From Verticillium longisporum (Eukaryota; Ascomycota; Sordariomycetes; Glomerellales; Plectosphaerellaceae): DNA of 64,000 nucleotides. The translations under genes and the position numbers were made by a program. The stretch's first letter is position 1, and each line of letters begins with the position of its first letter. The stretch covers positions 2,666,001 to 2,730,000 of the forward strand of contig JAETXT010000007.1 of the NCBI GenBank assembly GCA_019188255.1, given 5' to 3'. Shown here one piece after another: positions 11,527 to 24,507 of this stretch. The notes below the pieces were generated by a model. The model was not told the origin of the DNA. It was given only the letters and a program-made list of their open reading frames with translations, and ran no database searches.

Positions 11527-14500
11527 ATTTGCGGTGTTTGTGTGGGTAGTGGGGGAGACGAGTTGGAAGGAACGGGTTGCTGGTGTCCGGTAAGAACAGA
11601 GAGGTTTGTGTGTATAGCAAGTCTGTGTGGTTTGACCGACGTCAGAAATGGTAGAAGATTGAGGGTGTAGAATGAGGAATCGTAAAGAAAAGGCGATAAG
11701 GAAGCACTGGGGACCCGAGTTGGTTTTATGTTTCCATCTTTTCTAGCAGCCCGTTGTCGGCTGGGCGCACCAGAAGCAGAGCGCACAAGGCACCGCAGCA
11801 GCACACCTGAGGGACGCCGGCGCGCGCGAGGCAGGGTACATCGTCAGGTACCTACCCAAAGCCCCAAGCCGCCGCCGCTCGCTGGGGCCTACCGACACCC
11901 CATCCCAACTATCGCAAGCGGTGGGGTGGGAGGGGTGGTGGGGTGCCCGACTTATCCCGGCCACCTCAGTGGGCAGCCACACCCCCCGGCCTGGGGCCTT
12001 GGTGGGGGCTTGGTACCAGCTCATGTCCATCCCAGACAACGCCCAGCACAAGCGTGAGTGACTGTAAGTGACTTGTCGCTGGTCTCAGCGATGACTCCTA
12101 ATCTTCCCCCTTGGATAGGTACCTGGGTGCCCGTCAATGTACCTCCCAGCCAGGTACCTCTCTCTCTCTCTCCTTCTTGTTCCGTCCGGGCATCGTGATG
12201 CCAGGATGCCCCAAGACTAATGACTTCAACCGGCTGTCCCAAAAAGGCCAATGTTGGGGGAAGAAACGTTGTTCATTCCTCTACCCCCTCCCTGCAGTTT
12301 TTCACCTTGTCGACCGGCCCGACCTCCACAGCCCATCATGACGACTATGCGCAGTACCCGTGTGTGTGTTCGAGGCGCTGACCGACCGCTCGTGAGACCA
12401 GATACTTGTTACGTGAGAGCTGTCCCAACACGAAAGTCAGCGTTCTATCCTTGGAAACGCGCCAGCGCCGTCCGTCCGGTGGCTGTAGCACCTGGGGCCC
12501 GGGCTTTACGACACATACAAGCCCGCCAGAATAAAAGGGAGCCTGGTCTGAGTCTGCTCTGAGCTCTCTCTGGCTGGGAACTCTGCCTTGATGTCTTGAG
12601 GGGGTCCAGACTTTCCATTGCCGTCTCCCATTGGAGCGCTCACCGAGCTGACCAGCGGCTGACCGATGGCCAAAACTCATTGCATCTCGCTCGCTGGTCG
12701 CGGCGATTGGGAGCAACGCAACGATACCAGAGGCACTGACAATGACAATGACACAGCGCCCGCCACCACGCCGTGTCTTGTCCTGCCGCCCACGAGTTCA
12801 TCCACATGGCCCCCGTGTACCAGCTCAGCCGCCCCAAGCTCAACCTCCGATTCCCTTCCTTCCCCAGATTGCTGGTGCACCCTGTCGATAATTAGCTCGC
12901 TGGTGTGGTCGCCAGTCAGCTCATCAGTATTATCAACCGCAATCCAAGCCCTGGCCCTGCCCGCGCTCTTGCCCCCCTCCCGAAAGCCACACCCCCGTCT
13001 CCTCGAAGGAAGGAAGGACGACGCCCTGATATCCTCTTGGATCCAGCAGATCGGCCCTCGCAACACCCTGTAGATTGGCCGACGCCTGCCCGTGCGCCCA
13101 TCGGGCTCGTTGGCGGGGCGCCGCGATATCAGACAAAGCCGGATTGGGGGGGTCGTGTCCAGGCCGCGTCTCTTGTTGCTTTTTGGCTGCGCTCTGCCAC
13201 ATGCCACCGAGTCGAGACCTTGAAAAGCACGCACTAAGACTTGCCTGTTCCTTTGACGTTCCTTATGGGCACTGCAGGCTGGCCCTCAGTCAGAGCCAAA
13301 CCGGACGTTGAGCATCTTACAGGCTATTTACTGCCTCCTCAGCCGCGCGAGGATTCCCACGCAAAGTGAAACCCGTGCATGGTGGGGGCCCTCCTATCAG
13401 AAGCCAAACGGCGAGGGGCAAGTTGGTGGGGTGAAAGTACCGACTTGCCGACCCAGCCCTCCACATCAGTCGCCGCCGGAATCGCACCGCCTTTGCCCCC
13501 GGTGTTTCCTGCGGGAAGGTGGCCCCCACTTCCTGTCCGCTGCGCCGCCCGCCGGCCCCCTTTACCCAGTCGCGACAATTCACCCGAGACCTTTTTAGTC
13601 GAGCGAGAGTCGTTCCGATCGGATGGACAATCTCCAGTGGCCTGGGGTACAGCGGGTTGATGAAAGAGAGAAATGGCCAATGTCAGTCGTCGTGTTCGTC
13701 AGCACATTACTGTTCTTCTACTTTGCTTCTCCTCCGTGACATAGCCCGAGATGGATTCAATGCTGGTGAGCTGGCCAACTGGACGCCTTTTTCTGGAAAA
13801 CCCTTCGGGAGTGGCCCAGTTATCAACAGTAACTTGTCCGCCAGCCTGGCGAGCACCACCGTGAGCGCGTCGCTGGGGGGAGCATCCTGCTGCATTCCTG
13901 GGATCCAAAGCATCAAGACACGCTTGCGGCGGTGTGCTCGAGGCGCAACGGCACAGGTAAAGAGACACGGCAACTTGGGTACCTGCGTCAGAAGTAGTCG
14001 AAGTACCGTCAGAAGCAACAGAGCCCAATGAACCGAGTCGCATTAACGACATGTACCCCAGTACGTACCCCAAGGGTCCCGACTCAACGCAAAACACACC
14101 CCTTGGGATATTTTACTCGGGTAAGCAGTGAAGTAAAACTTTGATGATTCCATTATCACACATCGTCAATCGAAGATGTTACCGCAGCAGGACGGCCAGG
14201 ACCCGCCAGGGGGCTATCTGGCAACTGGGAAAAGCCGTCGAGGAATGGTGCGCCGTGGGCCATCACTGGCGCTGCTGGCGCATCCGTCATGCAGGGTCTT
14301 ATCATCGGTTGCTGATTGGTGGCCCTTGACGTGCAGCATAATTGAATCTTCTCAAGCCTCACACTGCATCCTGTCCGACTGGTCGTACCTTCAAGAAACA
14401 TTAATCGCGCAGGCATCCCGGAAAAGATGTTGAATGAGAACTTCCCCGGTCGTTTCTTGTCGATTGTCGTGCCGTACATACTTCCATACAACATCTCGTT

Positions 14501-15985
14501 GCTTTCAGGCGGGCCGCTGCCTGCCACACTTGCTCTTCAGTCTGAGCAGGCCGAATGTCGCGTGCGCGCAAAGCCCGGCTCCAGCAGGTATCGACAGGTC
14601 TCGATTGCGATGGCTCTGGGATCGACTGGCGCGATGCGACGCATGACGGTTGCTAAGCGACAGACGAGTTGGCAGAGTGGCAGGCCGACAGGCTGATCTC
14701 TTGAGACCAAGCTGATGACGATGGTGCCCAGGACCGGAGATTCCTTGGGCTCGCATGTCGCCTTCTCCGACTGTCAAGCGACATGACACAACCGCGCGCC
14801 GCCGGCCGAACGCGCCCTTGCGCCCTCCTCGACAAGCCCGCAGACGGAACCCTGGTTTGCCGTCCTGCCTCGCAAAAGGCTTCGACAGGAATTCGAGAAC
14901 GATACACGAGAGCTTGGGGCCCAGGAGGCCTGAGAGGCCCACGAGAACTGGCCGGTAACGTCGCTGAGTGGCTGGTGGTGACAAAGAGATATTCCCTCAT
15001 TGGTCGGGAGCCGAACACCGGCCCTCTGCCCTCGGCAGTGTGCAACGAGCCCTCGAGGCCTTGTAGACCCTTTCGACAAGGCCCCTACAGCCCATGACGT
15101 CTGCCTCGCTCAAACAGGAGAGCTGCGGCGATGTGACAACATGGCACATGCGTAGGCTGCCTCGCGTCTGTCGAACTGGCTTCGAGGGTCATTTTGGGAC
15201 CGACTGAGCAAGACTGAATGTTATTCGCGCGGTGACATCGTGACGTCGCGGACGGCAAGTGTCGGTCCTTGCGGTCCATGTACTGATTGCGGTATGGGCC
15301 GTCGGCCAAACGGCGGTGGAGACATTGTTGTCCTGTCACTCGTCAGGCGGTCGACATGTGAGGTACCACACCCACACACACGGTGGAGCACTACAACCCA
15401 AGTCCTTGAGTTGTGTTTTGTTCGGCAGAGGCACCAGTGTCGCCGACCTGCCCCTCGAAAATGAGCCAAGACATTGTTGAAGTTTGTCTTGACGCTCGGA
15501 GGACGTCGCCCTGATCGACGCGAAGCCGACGGTTGTGCTTCATGCGTTGGCTGCCTGTTGTTCGCGGAAGGAAGGTCCAGCAAGGAAGGTACTGCCAACG
15601 TCATCTCAGCAGTACCTGCTCGAGGTCGCATTGGTCGGCGCATTGGACACCGCTTGTTGCGGCTCACCGGTCGCCCTTCGAAGAAGGCGCATTCGAAGAA
15701 GGCGCAGCTTGCGCTGATTGATTCAAGTCATGCGTGCGCATGCAGTTTGGGAAGGAAGACTCGGCCTGCCTGCTCGATTCTCTGAGCAAGTGCGAGTGAG
15801 TCAACTCGTACCAGCGGTGAGGCAGAGGATGGATGTCAGTTGTATTGAGAGTCGTAGCAAATCCAATCATAACTTCGTCTCCTCATCTGGTGACATATCG
15901 CGATATCCAACGCCAGTGCGCTGCCCTTCTTCCTCCGTGAGAAAACAAGTTTCGAGCCGTATCAACACGAGGTTCTCTCAGTCTC
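11527..15985. other. 4.5-kb region without recognised genes
   Basis: The region upstream of glutamine synthetase and of the AT-hook gene has only short frames on both strands, none with a family motif or consistent splicing. It holds TACCT-type boxes near 11847 and 12120. A 15-bp direct repeat (TTCGAAGAAGGCGCA, two copies in tandem, near 15677-15707) is also present. No transposase, LTR or tRNA was recognised. Confidence 0.45.
11695..11700 (+). promoter_or_regulatory. Candidate GATA-factor (AreA/NIT2-type) site
   Basis: GATAAG lies about 170 bp upstream of the glutamine synthetase ATG, in inverted orientation to the gene. GATA activators of nitrogen metabolism bind HGATAR, and nitrogen genes are known targets. 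A single match in this much DNA is weak evidence. Confidence 0.3.
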
Positions 15986-18139
15986 ATGAATTGGACCGAA
16001 GGAGCCCTGCAGCGGCACACGCGCGGCAGAGGACGCAAGGCAGATGTCGTCAAGCAGAAACAGTTTTTCGCAAAGGCACGATCAGCCGTTCCACTCCCTG
16101 ATATCGACTTACCATCATTCCCAGGGGAGCTACAACCACAGCGGGTTTTCGACACCGCGTACGCGACCCCGGTAATACACAACAGATATACCGCGCCCCA
16201 AGGTACCCGTTCCCTGAGCCGCAGGCAGCGAGAGCAAGATTTCGATGCTAGACGTCGCCGACTGTTGAAGACAAAAGACTGGGCTGGTATCGCGAATCAG
16301 AAACCTTTCATTGTTCAAGCTGCTCTCCAGTGTCGTTCCACCGAGCCGCAGAAATAGGGATTTGGAGGCAACAGCGATCGCACATACGAGCACTTCTCGC
16401 ATACACGGCATACTGTGCACAAGCGTCAACGTGAGCACTCAGATCCGCGACCGCGGGATATCCGAATCAGGATCGGCAGTCAGGATGTTCGACACAGCGA
16501 TTCTCGTGCGAGCCGTACGGTGGCAAGCTCTTCCACGAAGCAGACTTACAGCACGGCTCAGATAAAGTCTAATCATCGTGGCAACAAACACCTCCCATCC
16601 CCGTACTTTCAAGGTGAAGCGGGAACGCAACCAGGAAAGAGGCGATCTGCATCGCGAATTCCAACTGACCATTATAAACTGAAACTCACCTCTACTTCCC
16701 TTCAAAGAAAGAGATCCGAACATAGCCCAGTCAAATCTGTCAGCACGGCCAACAGTTCGAGTCAATATGCCATGCAATACAGTGTCAGGCATCAGAGCCA
16801 TCAAAATCAACCTCTTCATGCGCAGTCTTTACCGGCGTATGTCCACCATCCCGTTCCTAGGCGCGTAGCCAAGCTAGACCTGATCCATGAGTCACTGTCT
16901 TTGAGCGCCAAGGCTTCTTTCAGTGATATTGCTCAAGTTGGTAGCAGTTCGATGTTGTCTGGAGTGCCGTCTGATTGCAGCCACGGGGAGGGATGGCGTT
17001 CATTTGCGACTTCTCCTTCACCTGGCACACCTGAAGTGGTGAGAATAAGTTCACCGAACGTCAGCCCACCGGACGTTGCAGTCAGTCCTGGATCCAGCTC
17101 TGTCGAGACCCAGGGCGAGATGGTATATGGTCCTAGATTCGACTATCCACCTATGAGCACCTCCCCAGTGGCCGAATCCGCAGCATATATCAGAGTCTCC
17201 ACATCGGCAGGTAATGTACAAGGCGCTACCCAGTCAGCTTGTATCTCGCCGCACGCTCAGCTGTGTGCTCAGGCAATGACTGCTCCTCTGAGCAGTCACG
17301 ACAGTCACAACGTTGTCGAGTCGTCACAAACAAATGTCCACGCGAATGACACTCCTCACGAACCTGTGCAGACGAACATGAGCGAAACGATCAATTGCCT
17401 GGCTGCTGTTGACATTGAAGAAGAGAACATCACGGATAGTCAGTACTCCAAAAGGCAGCAAGAGACTGTACATTGCGAGAATGATTCGTGGCCCAAGTTT
17501 CTTGATATCAGTGATGGAAGTGGGGATACCCTCCAGACTGCCTCTCTGGAAGTCATACATGAGGCTATTAGCGTCATGGGTCTGCCGAGTAGCGACAGTG
17601 AGGACTCTTCACAGGCCCTGGAGACAAATGCTACATGCGACTCACTGTCGTTCAATACGATAGGCCGTGAAGAGTACGATTATACCACCCGAGAAGGGTC
17701 TCCAACGGCAGCAGTAATAGTAACAACTTCATCGCCACTGGCATCGGACCCGACAGTAGCAGGACCATGTCAACTGCCAACATTAAACGACGGCTCAGCT
17801 GGTTCAGAAGCAGGCTTGCGGCATCTCTCTCCGTGCCAACATGAACAATCGCTGAGAAGAATAACATCAAAGGAACACAGTCCAGATTGTACAGCGACGC
17901 ATACGCGAGCACCGATTACTGCCATCGAAGACAACATACACGAGCCACACAAGTTCTATCATCCCGAAAGATTTGTTGGCAGGTTAGCACGACCTCAAGT
18001 ACCTTCTGCCGCGCCTATCGTGCAGCTGAGTGTACATGACGGACCGCGGCGAAGGGGTCGCCCAAGGAAGAAGGCAAGGGACGGCAGGGCCAACATACGT
18101 GCTCTTCCTGATTATTTCAGTGATCCTATCGTCGAATGA
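15986..18139 (+). CDS. Conserved ascomycete AT-hook protein with one in-frame stop codon
   Basis: One frame of 718 codons, intronless, starts at MNWTEGALQRHTRGRGRK and ends at 18139. Codon 124 (16355-16357) is TAG. I recall the opening (WTEG..RH.RGR, then KQKQFFAKAR) and the DWAGIANQKPF segment at about 105-115 from uncharacterised Pezizomycotina proteins; I cannot confirm this here. Downstream of the stop, IRIRIGSQDVRHS continues the same frame, so the stop appears to interrupt one gene. The middle is Ser/Thr-rich and disordered. Near the C-terminus RRRGRPRKKARDG is a canonical AT-hook, which binds the minor groove of AT-rich DNA, so a nuclear role is likely. A GTATCG-GAG intron (16287-16367) could remove the TAG in frame but would delete the conserved segment. 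The stop may be a nonsense mutation, polymorphism or base error. Confidence 0.7.
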
Positions 18140-18652
18140 GTAACTAGACACGCGCAACAGCGATCATCTGATTGCCCTCTAGTCACTTTACGAGCTCCCT
18201 GTCTATACGCGCACTTCAGTCGAATGTTCTCACACATTCAATGATTACAGAGGCAGCGGCTCGAGATACATGGTATTCTGTTCATGTGTAGCGTTAAATG
18301 AGTGTGTCGTATCGCCATCCTTCGGCGTCCGTGGGATATAGATGCTAGCTAGGGTCCTGGCCCTGCTGGAAAGTATAAAAAGACCAAAAAAGTATAGACC
18401 CAAAATAACCTGAGAATCGTACAACCAATGTAGGTATCCTGACCTTTCTAAATCGAAACCCCTTCCCGTCGAACCCAGCTCGTATCGTGGAAGTCCCAGA
18501 GCTCCGTTGGTTGCCTCTCCCCGTGGCCCTCACCCCGCTACGGGGTATCGCATAATAAACGTATCTTTTGTTTTTCCCTCCCCGCTCATGTTCTATCTTG
18601 CCCTCTACGTGACCGAGTGGGTCGTCTTACTACGCGTCGCGAGTACCGCACT
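18140..18652. other. Convergent 3' flank
   Basis: It lies between the AT-hook gene and the secreted Ser/Thr-rich gene. No gene is seen. Confidence 0.6.
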
Positions 18653-20591
18653 CTACAGAAGCCTGTGATTCCTGCGCACGTCGTGCGGCGTGCTGCGCCT
18701 GCGGTCGACAAAGCTGTGGCGGAAGGGCCTGTACTTCTTTGGCTGCTCGACCTCCTGTTGGCCCTGCTCAGGCACAGGCGTGGCGGTGGCGACAATGGTC
18801 TCGGTGAGGGTGACTGCCGTGCCGCAGTTGGAGGCGGTCTCGGTGACGGTGACGGGCGCGGGGCAGGTGGGCGCGGCGGCGGTCGGCGCGGCCGAGGGGT
18901 GGACTGTCATGGTGATGACGCCGACCTGGTCGCCCATGGTGATGGTGACGACGCCGGTCTGGACGTGGGGGGGTGGAGCGGCCTGGTCCTTGCCGCCCTC
19001 GGGGGCAAGGGGCACGGGGGGCGGGTGGATGGTGACGATGGCGGTGCTGATCTGGGGCACGCCGGGCTGGGTGGGGTTGGGCGCCATGGTGATGATCACG
19101 ACGGAGGTGATGGGCTCGGCCTCCTCCACGGGCTGCACGGGCTGCACGGGCTTTGCGGCCTCGATCGGCGCCGTTGGCTCGGGAGCGGCAGGCGCGGGCG
19201 TGGCGGTGACAGTGATGATGCTGACGCCGCTCTCGCCTATCGTGGCCACAGCACCGGAGGGCAGGGCCGAGGTGGCGATGACCTCGCCACCACCTGCGAC
19301 GATGTGCGACGTGGCCTCCGGAGGGTTGGTCTGGTCGGGGGCAGCACCACGGTCTGGGTGATGGTGGTGGGAGCAGGAGCAGTGGCGTTGGCGTTGGCAG
19401 CGGTGCCCTGGCAGGCGATGAACTGCGACTGGCACTGGGTGAGCTGGATGCCAGGGCCGACGATGGACTGGCATTGGGTAAACTGAATGTTACAAGCAGC
19501 CACACAGGCCTCCTGGAACTGGCCAAATGTGACGCCGCCCACGACGAAACCGCCGGCGCCCGGCGCCGGGGCGGGCTGTCCGGGAACAGCAGGCGGCGCG
19601 GGGGCCGGCTGCACAGCGGGACAGATGCCGCCAAGGCCGGACTGGAACACGAACAGGGTAACCTGCTGGACAATGATGATGACAGGCTGCCTGATGATAG
19701 CCGTCTCGGTCGAGACAACGGAAACGGTCTCAGTAGCTGGTGGTCCAGGAGGGGCAGTGATGATCTGCTCTCTGGTGACAACGCTCGTGACGGTCAAATT
19801 GTTGTTGAGGACCTGTGTAAGAGTCTCAATCTGGAGCTCCGTGGAGATTTGAACGGATGCTGCTGCGCTGGTCAGGGTGGCTTCGCTGATGATGCCACTG
19901 GACAGCGAGGTGCCGTTGACAGCAACCGGGATGGAGGTGGTCCGGGCGGCTTCCTCAGAAAGGGTGCCATTGACAACTGGAAGCTCTGAGCTGAGAGCTA
20001 GGCTTTCGGTCGCAGTCGCAATATGTGTGGTGCTGTTGGGAAACAGACTGCTCGTAGCTTCAGCTCCCACAATATGGGACGTGGAAAGCTCGGTTGCCTC
20101 AGCCTTCGAAGCACTGGAAGTCGCGTTGACACTGGGTATCGCGATGGCACTGGAGAGCTCGATGGCACTGGAGAGCTCGATGGCACTGGAGTGCTCGATG
20201 GAGCTGGATGCCTCGCGAGTGCTAGAAACCTCTAGGGCACTGGTGCTCGCGAGGACAGCTTCGGTAAGCTCAGAGGACGACAGGGAGGCTGACTGCTCGA
20301 TAGACCCCGTGGGGAGTGATTCGGTGGCGGTGGTGCTGACCGAGGCAGCTGGCGTGGAGAGGATCGGCGTCGGCGCAATCTCGAGAGAGGAGGAGAGCTC
20401 AGCAGGCACTTTCGGCCCCTTTGCAACGGGGGCCTCGACGACGGGGGGCACCGGGACGATCTTGGGAGCGGCGGCGGCGGCAGGGGGCGGGATGACGCCG
20501 CCCTGAAACTGGCTCTGGAACCCTTGCTGGGGGCAAGTGTCTCGCTGGCGAGGAGGAGGAGGAGGGCGGTGGCGCTGGCCTTGAACATCAT
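18653..20591 (-). CDS. Secreted Ser/Thr/Val-rich protein with conserved Cys block, two apparent frameshifts
   Basis: About 646 residues result when two missing bases are allowed for. The signal peptide is MMFKASATALLLLLASETLA. The frame then moves at the G5 run 20529-20533 to QGFQSQFQGGVIPPPAAA, and moves again at the G5 run 19337-19341. In both, one further C on the coding strand restores the frame. Order: a Pro/Ala stretch; a Ser-rich region with an SSAIEL repeat (18-bp unit around 20150-20200); many TETVSVVSTE-like Thr/Val stretches; a Cys block (FGQFQEACVAACNIQFTQCQ, then LTQCQSQFIACQG) around the middle; and a second Thr/Val-rich half with TVTETASNCGTAVTLTET motifs. The C-terminus is basic. 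No transmembrane segment or GPI signal is evident. Composition suggests an O-glycosylated cell-wall or extracellular protein; function is unknown. Confidence 0.75.
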
Positions 20592-23500
20592 GGTGAGATG
20601 TGATCTGTGGGTTCCGATATGTAGGTAGATATATCAGGAAATGGTGGGTAAAATTGGCTGCCTTTCAAAGGAGAGAATGAAACGAAAAGCTCACTGGAGG
20701 AGCGAGGTGTCCTGGCACCGAGAAGAGAACGACAAGATGCAGTAGGGAAGGGAAAGAATGGAAAAGGAACACCCGGAAGGATGGCGAAGAGAGAGCGAGA
20801 AAGAGAGAGAGAGCAGTGAGGCTGAGGCTGCAACGAGTCGTGATGAAAGAGGGCGAGGCGCTGTCATCTAAATAAGGCAAAAGATCAGGACGTCGAGAGC
20901 CTCACTTCATCCTATGACTTTGGACCAAATAGCTCAGCCCCTGACCAGTCTGCTGTGCGGGACTTGCTCATGCATCGCCAAGCTTTGCAGGGCGGTCGAT
21001 CATGAGACACATCCCGTGGAGAGCAAGCCGAACCAGACTTGTCCCAGGGGAGGGGGATACCATAAGCTTAATCGCGTGTTCCGACGGCGGCCATGTTGCC
21101 CAGAAAAGAGCGTCTGAACGGATGGTGGGACCTAAAGAGGGATGGTAAGAGGCTGGGATCCTCCAGGCTGAGCGTGTCTCTGCCCATGTCCTGGCAAGCC
21201 TGGTTCTGTCCTGTTTCTTCAGACGAAGCTGCGCCACGGTGGAAACTGGGATGATGTGCCGCACATCCATCGATGGCGCCTGGGATGGCAACTCCAGCCT
21301 TGTTGATCGGGTCCGATAGACATCAGGTCAGAGCAGGCGAGCACGCCAAGAATGTTACTGTCAGGGCTGCTGGGCACTTCAAGTGTGGTGGCCTCTCGGC
21401 CCAGGTCAAGCAAAGCACATGAGGATCCGTAGTCCATTGAGCTCCAGCGTTGAAGGAGCAGAAGAAGAACATGTCCAACGCGATCTCAGACGACGAGCAG
21501 AGGGCTCAGACGACGAGCAGAAAGGTCAAGACACTTCGACGTTTCTGGAGAAAGGCGCGAGAAACATGGGGGCTGTGACAGAACGAGGGCACGGGAGGAT
21601 AGCCAGGGATCCATCCAGTCGCAATTCTGTGTGAGCAAACACGTCAGCAGAGGTTTGCAGAATGCAAAACAGAGGAGAGCTGGGCAAAGTTGAGCGGTTG
21701 AGGTGAGGTGGGTCAAGCAGCCACATCGTGAAGCAGGTCCATGGTGGAGTTGAGGAGTCGTCAAGGAGGTCAGGTCGACGAGGAGCATGATTATCGCAAG
21801 GGTATGAGATCGGCATCACGGGACCGCCGGTGAATTTACGCCAATCAAGGGTTGTGTCCTGCTGACATAACGCGTTTGGGGATGGAGCCTCACGTTTGAG
21901 CCTGGGGGGCCAATGGGGCCTCGCTTCTCGGGGCCTCCGCAGCGTCAGACGTGACGGTGACGGCAACCACTACAGACGACAAACCGTTCCGTCACACAGG
22001 GCCAAGTGCGCCTAGAATCCTTCTCTTACTTGTCACCCTCCCCTACCCACCTTTGGCCCCTCCTCTTCGTTACCAGCGAAACGCATCCAATACCCCCCTC
22101 TCTCTTCACCTCGACAACCACCCAAGCCACCCTCGCGACAGTATCCCAGCGCCTCTGTTTGAGATTATTCACCTGTCACAGCCGCTGTGCCCCTGTCCCG
22201 GCCAGTCCTCGAGGCGCCTCCACTTATTGATCGACAAGTAAGTATTCAATTGATTTTCGGGGCAGGCATGCAATTGCCGTGTCATGGTTATCACCATGGG
22301 TTCTATGATAATGATCGACTGGTCGCGAGAAAGTCGTGGTGCCCATCAACTCTTTGACATCGGCCAATCCAGAGTGTGGAGTGTGGCAGTGCCGGCCTGT
22401 GATTACAGGAGCCATCATCCTGCAAACTATCAGACGACAAGTGATGGGCAGCGAGAAGCAGCTCTACTTCCAGCTCCATACTTGGCGTTGAGTATCGTAC
22501 TTTTCATCGCAATATGCACACAATACCACCTTGGCAGGCATGTCATCTGAGCTCATGTCCCTGAGACGCGGTGAGGTAGGTAACCTGCAAGCCCGCCAGA
22601 CAGCGACATCGTCGTCGTTGTGACCCACCACCAGCCAAGCCCACGCATTCATCGAGCCTTGTCCTGTTCATTGTTGGTGAGGAGGTCCCCACTCGCCTTG
22701 CCAGTGGTTTCGAATCGGCTTCTGGCCACCCTATAACCCACCCTTTTCCACTGCATCATCTGAAAAGGGGGCGGCTTAGGCTCTCTTGACACTCAGTATG
22801 TCGCATCGAGTCACAGGTTGTCCCGTGCACCAACCGACCTAATACTTGGTTCTCTGTGTAATGATCCCGAGAGTCTTGAGAATAACCATCTCCTGGGGTC
22901 CGTTTGGAAGCAGACTCGGCCAGGCTGCCGACCTCTCTAGCTCAATTCTGCGCATGACATGCACGAACATGAGTCCTGTACGTGTTCGGTAGCCTTCCCC
23001 TCCCCGTGCCCTCAACTGTAGGGCGCCGTGCTCGAACCAGACGTAAAGGGCCTTAGGCCGTTCATTCCGTCGCGCACGTCGGCTAAAACTCATTACTTCG
23101 TTACTCGACTGCACTTTCGGGATGAACAGTGCCGTGTAGCGTGCACGATAGATAGTACGGAACATCTAAGGGTCTGAACATTTGTCAGGAAGTCAAACGT
23201 CTTCGCACCTCTGATTGGTTCTGTGTGGTACTCAAAAAGTGACGCGATCCTCGAGGCTGTCATTCTGTCCTCACGGAAGCCAGCCAGATGGCGGATTCTG
23301 ATATAAGTGCCACTCGGCCAGCACGTTAAGCTAGAATGACATTCATTGCCCATTCTCAGTCAACACGCTTGCAGCTCGCCCACGAGGCTGCCAGCCTCAC
23401 AGAAGACGGCACGATCGTCATCTTGCAAGATGAACCTTAATTTCAGGTCAGGAACAGTTGAGCAACTCCGCTCCGAGCCGGGCTCGGAGCTCCGCCACCC

Positions 23501-24507
23501 AAAAAACTCGGGCGGAGCCCTGCCGGTCACCTGCATGGGGCTGGCCGTGCCGTCGCCAGTCTCCGAAAGTCGGGCTCCGAATCATGAGCTCATTTCCGGG
23601 GACCCAGCCGAGTCATATAGTCAGCAAGCCACCCCCAACAATGGCATGCGCTAAACGGCCGCGATGACAGCTCGAAAATCTTTGGCGACAGCGGTGTAGA
23701 CCTTTGGGCCCCGCCCCGACGTCTCCGAGGGTGTTTCCGAGATGCGGCGACGGCTCGGCCGTATGTGGACAGGCCCACGCGATCCACCTTCCCCAAGCCC
23801 CCCGCCTGCCGTCGCCGGAGTAGGAGCTACCAGTGTCACCTGCCTTGCCAGCTTCGCCATGCGCTTGGGGGCGGGTCTGTGGGTCGAGCCTGCCTCTGCA
23901 GCTAACCTGTAGTAGCCTTAGCAGTGGCTTGCAGGTGCGCGACAGTTATGTCACCATCTGGGCTATCTATCGTCACGGGTGCTTCCATGCGTGAGCTTCA
24001 ATGGACAAGTGACATTCCGTTCCTCCTTCCCGATCCTATCAACTCGTCACTTCCCATACATCCCCAACGTTCTCGGCTTGACTGCATGCTGCACAAAGTC
24101 TTTTCCCCTCACCAATCATCAGGTGCCTTGCGTCCCTGCCTCTTTCTCTGCATCGATCTTCCGCATCTCAACGCGCGTTCTGACCCCGCGCCTACCCCCA
24201 TAACTGTCGGTCACTCGGGTTTCTCGATCGCGTCAACCACCCCTTTCGTTCAAACTCGTCTCGCGAACTCGAGTCTCTGCACATTCCTCTCTTCAATGGG
24301 CCCTGGGGAAATGACCATACACCATTGAGACTTCAGACCCTCTGTTCTTCCTCCTTCTGTTCAACCGTTACTTCCGAGCACATTCACAACTTGCCCCTGC
24401 AGCAGGCGATTTATCGTATTTGTCTGACCGCCAGGTGTACCTGCCCCAACCTCGATATCGACGATTGAAAAGATACTGCCAGCCACACTATAAAAGCTGC
24501 TCTCAAG
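20592..24507. other. 3.9-kb region without recognised genes
   Basis: The left part is the 5' flank of the secreted Ser/Thr-rich gene, with a GA/CT-rich block at 20770-20830. Around 21485-21523 a 20-bp unit (CTCAGACGACGAGCAG core) occurs twice. A CT-rich block at 22010-22225 ends in a good donor (GTAAGTATTC at 22231) and may start an unannotated transcript. The CT-rich stretch at 24010-24500 is the likely promoter and leader of the downstream gene. Confidence 0.45.

Noticed and set aside
13519..14031. 170-codon plus-strand frame in the 11.5-16 kb region
   Set aside because: No start context, splice signals, conserved motif or coding periodicity that I can see.
22700..22730. GTTTCGAATCGGC resembling a tRNA T-arm
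   Set aside because: No matching acceptor, D-arm or anticodon arm within 80 bases.
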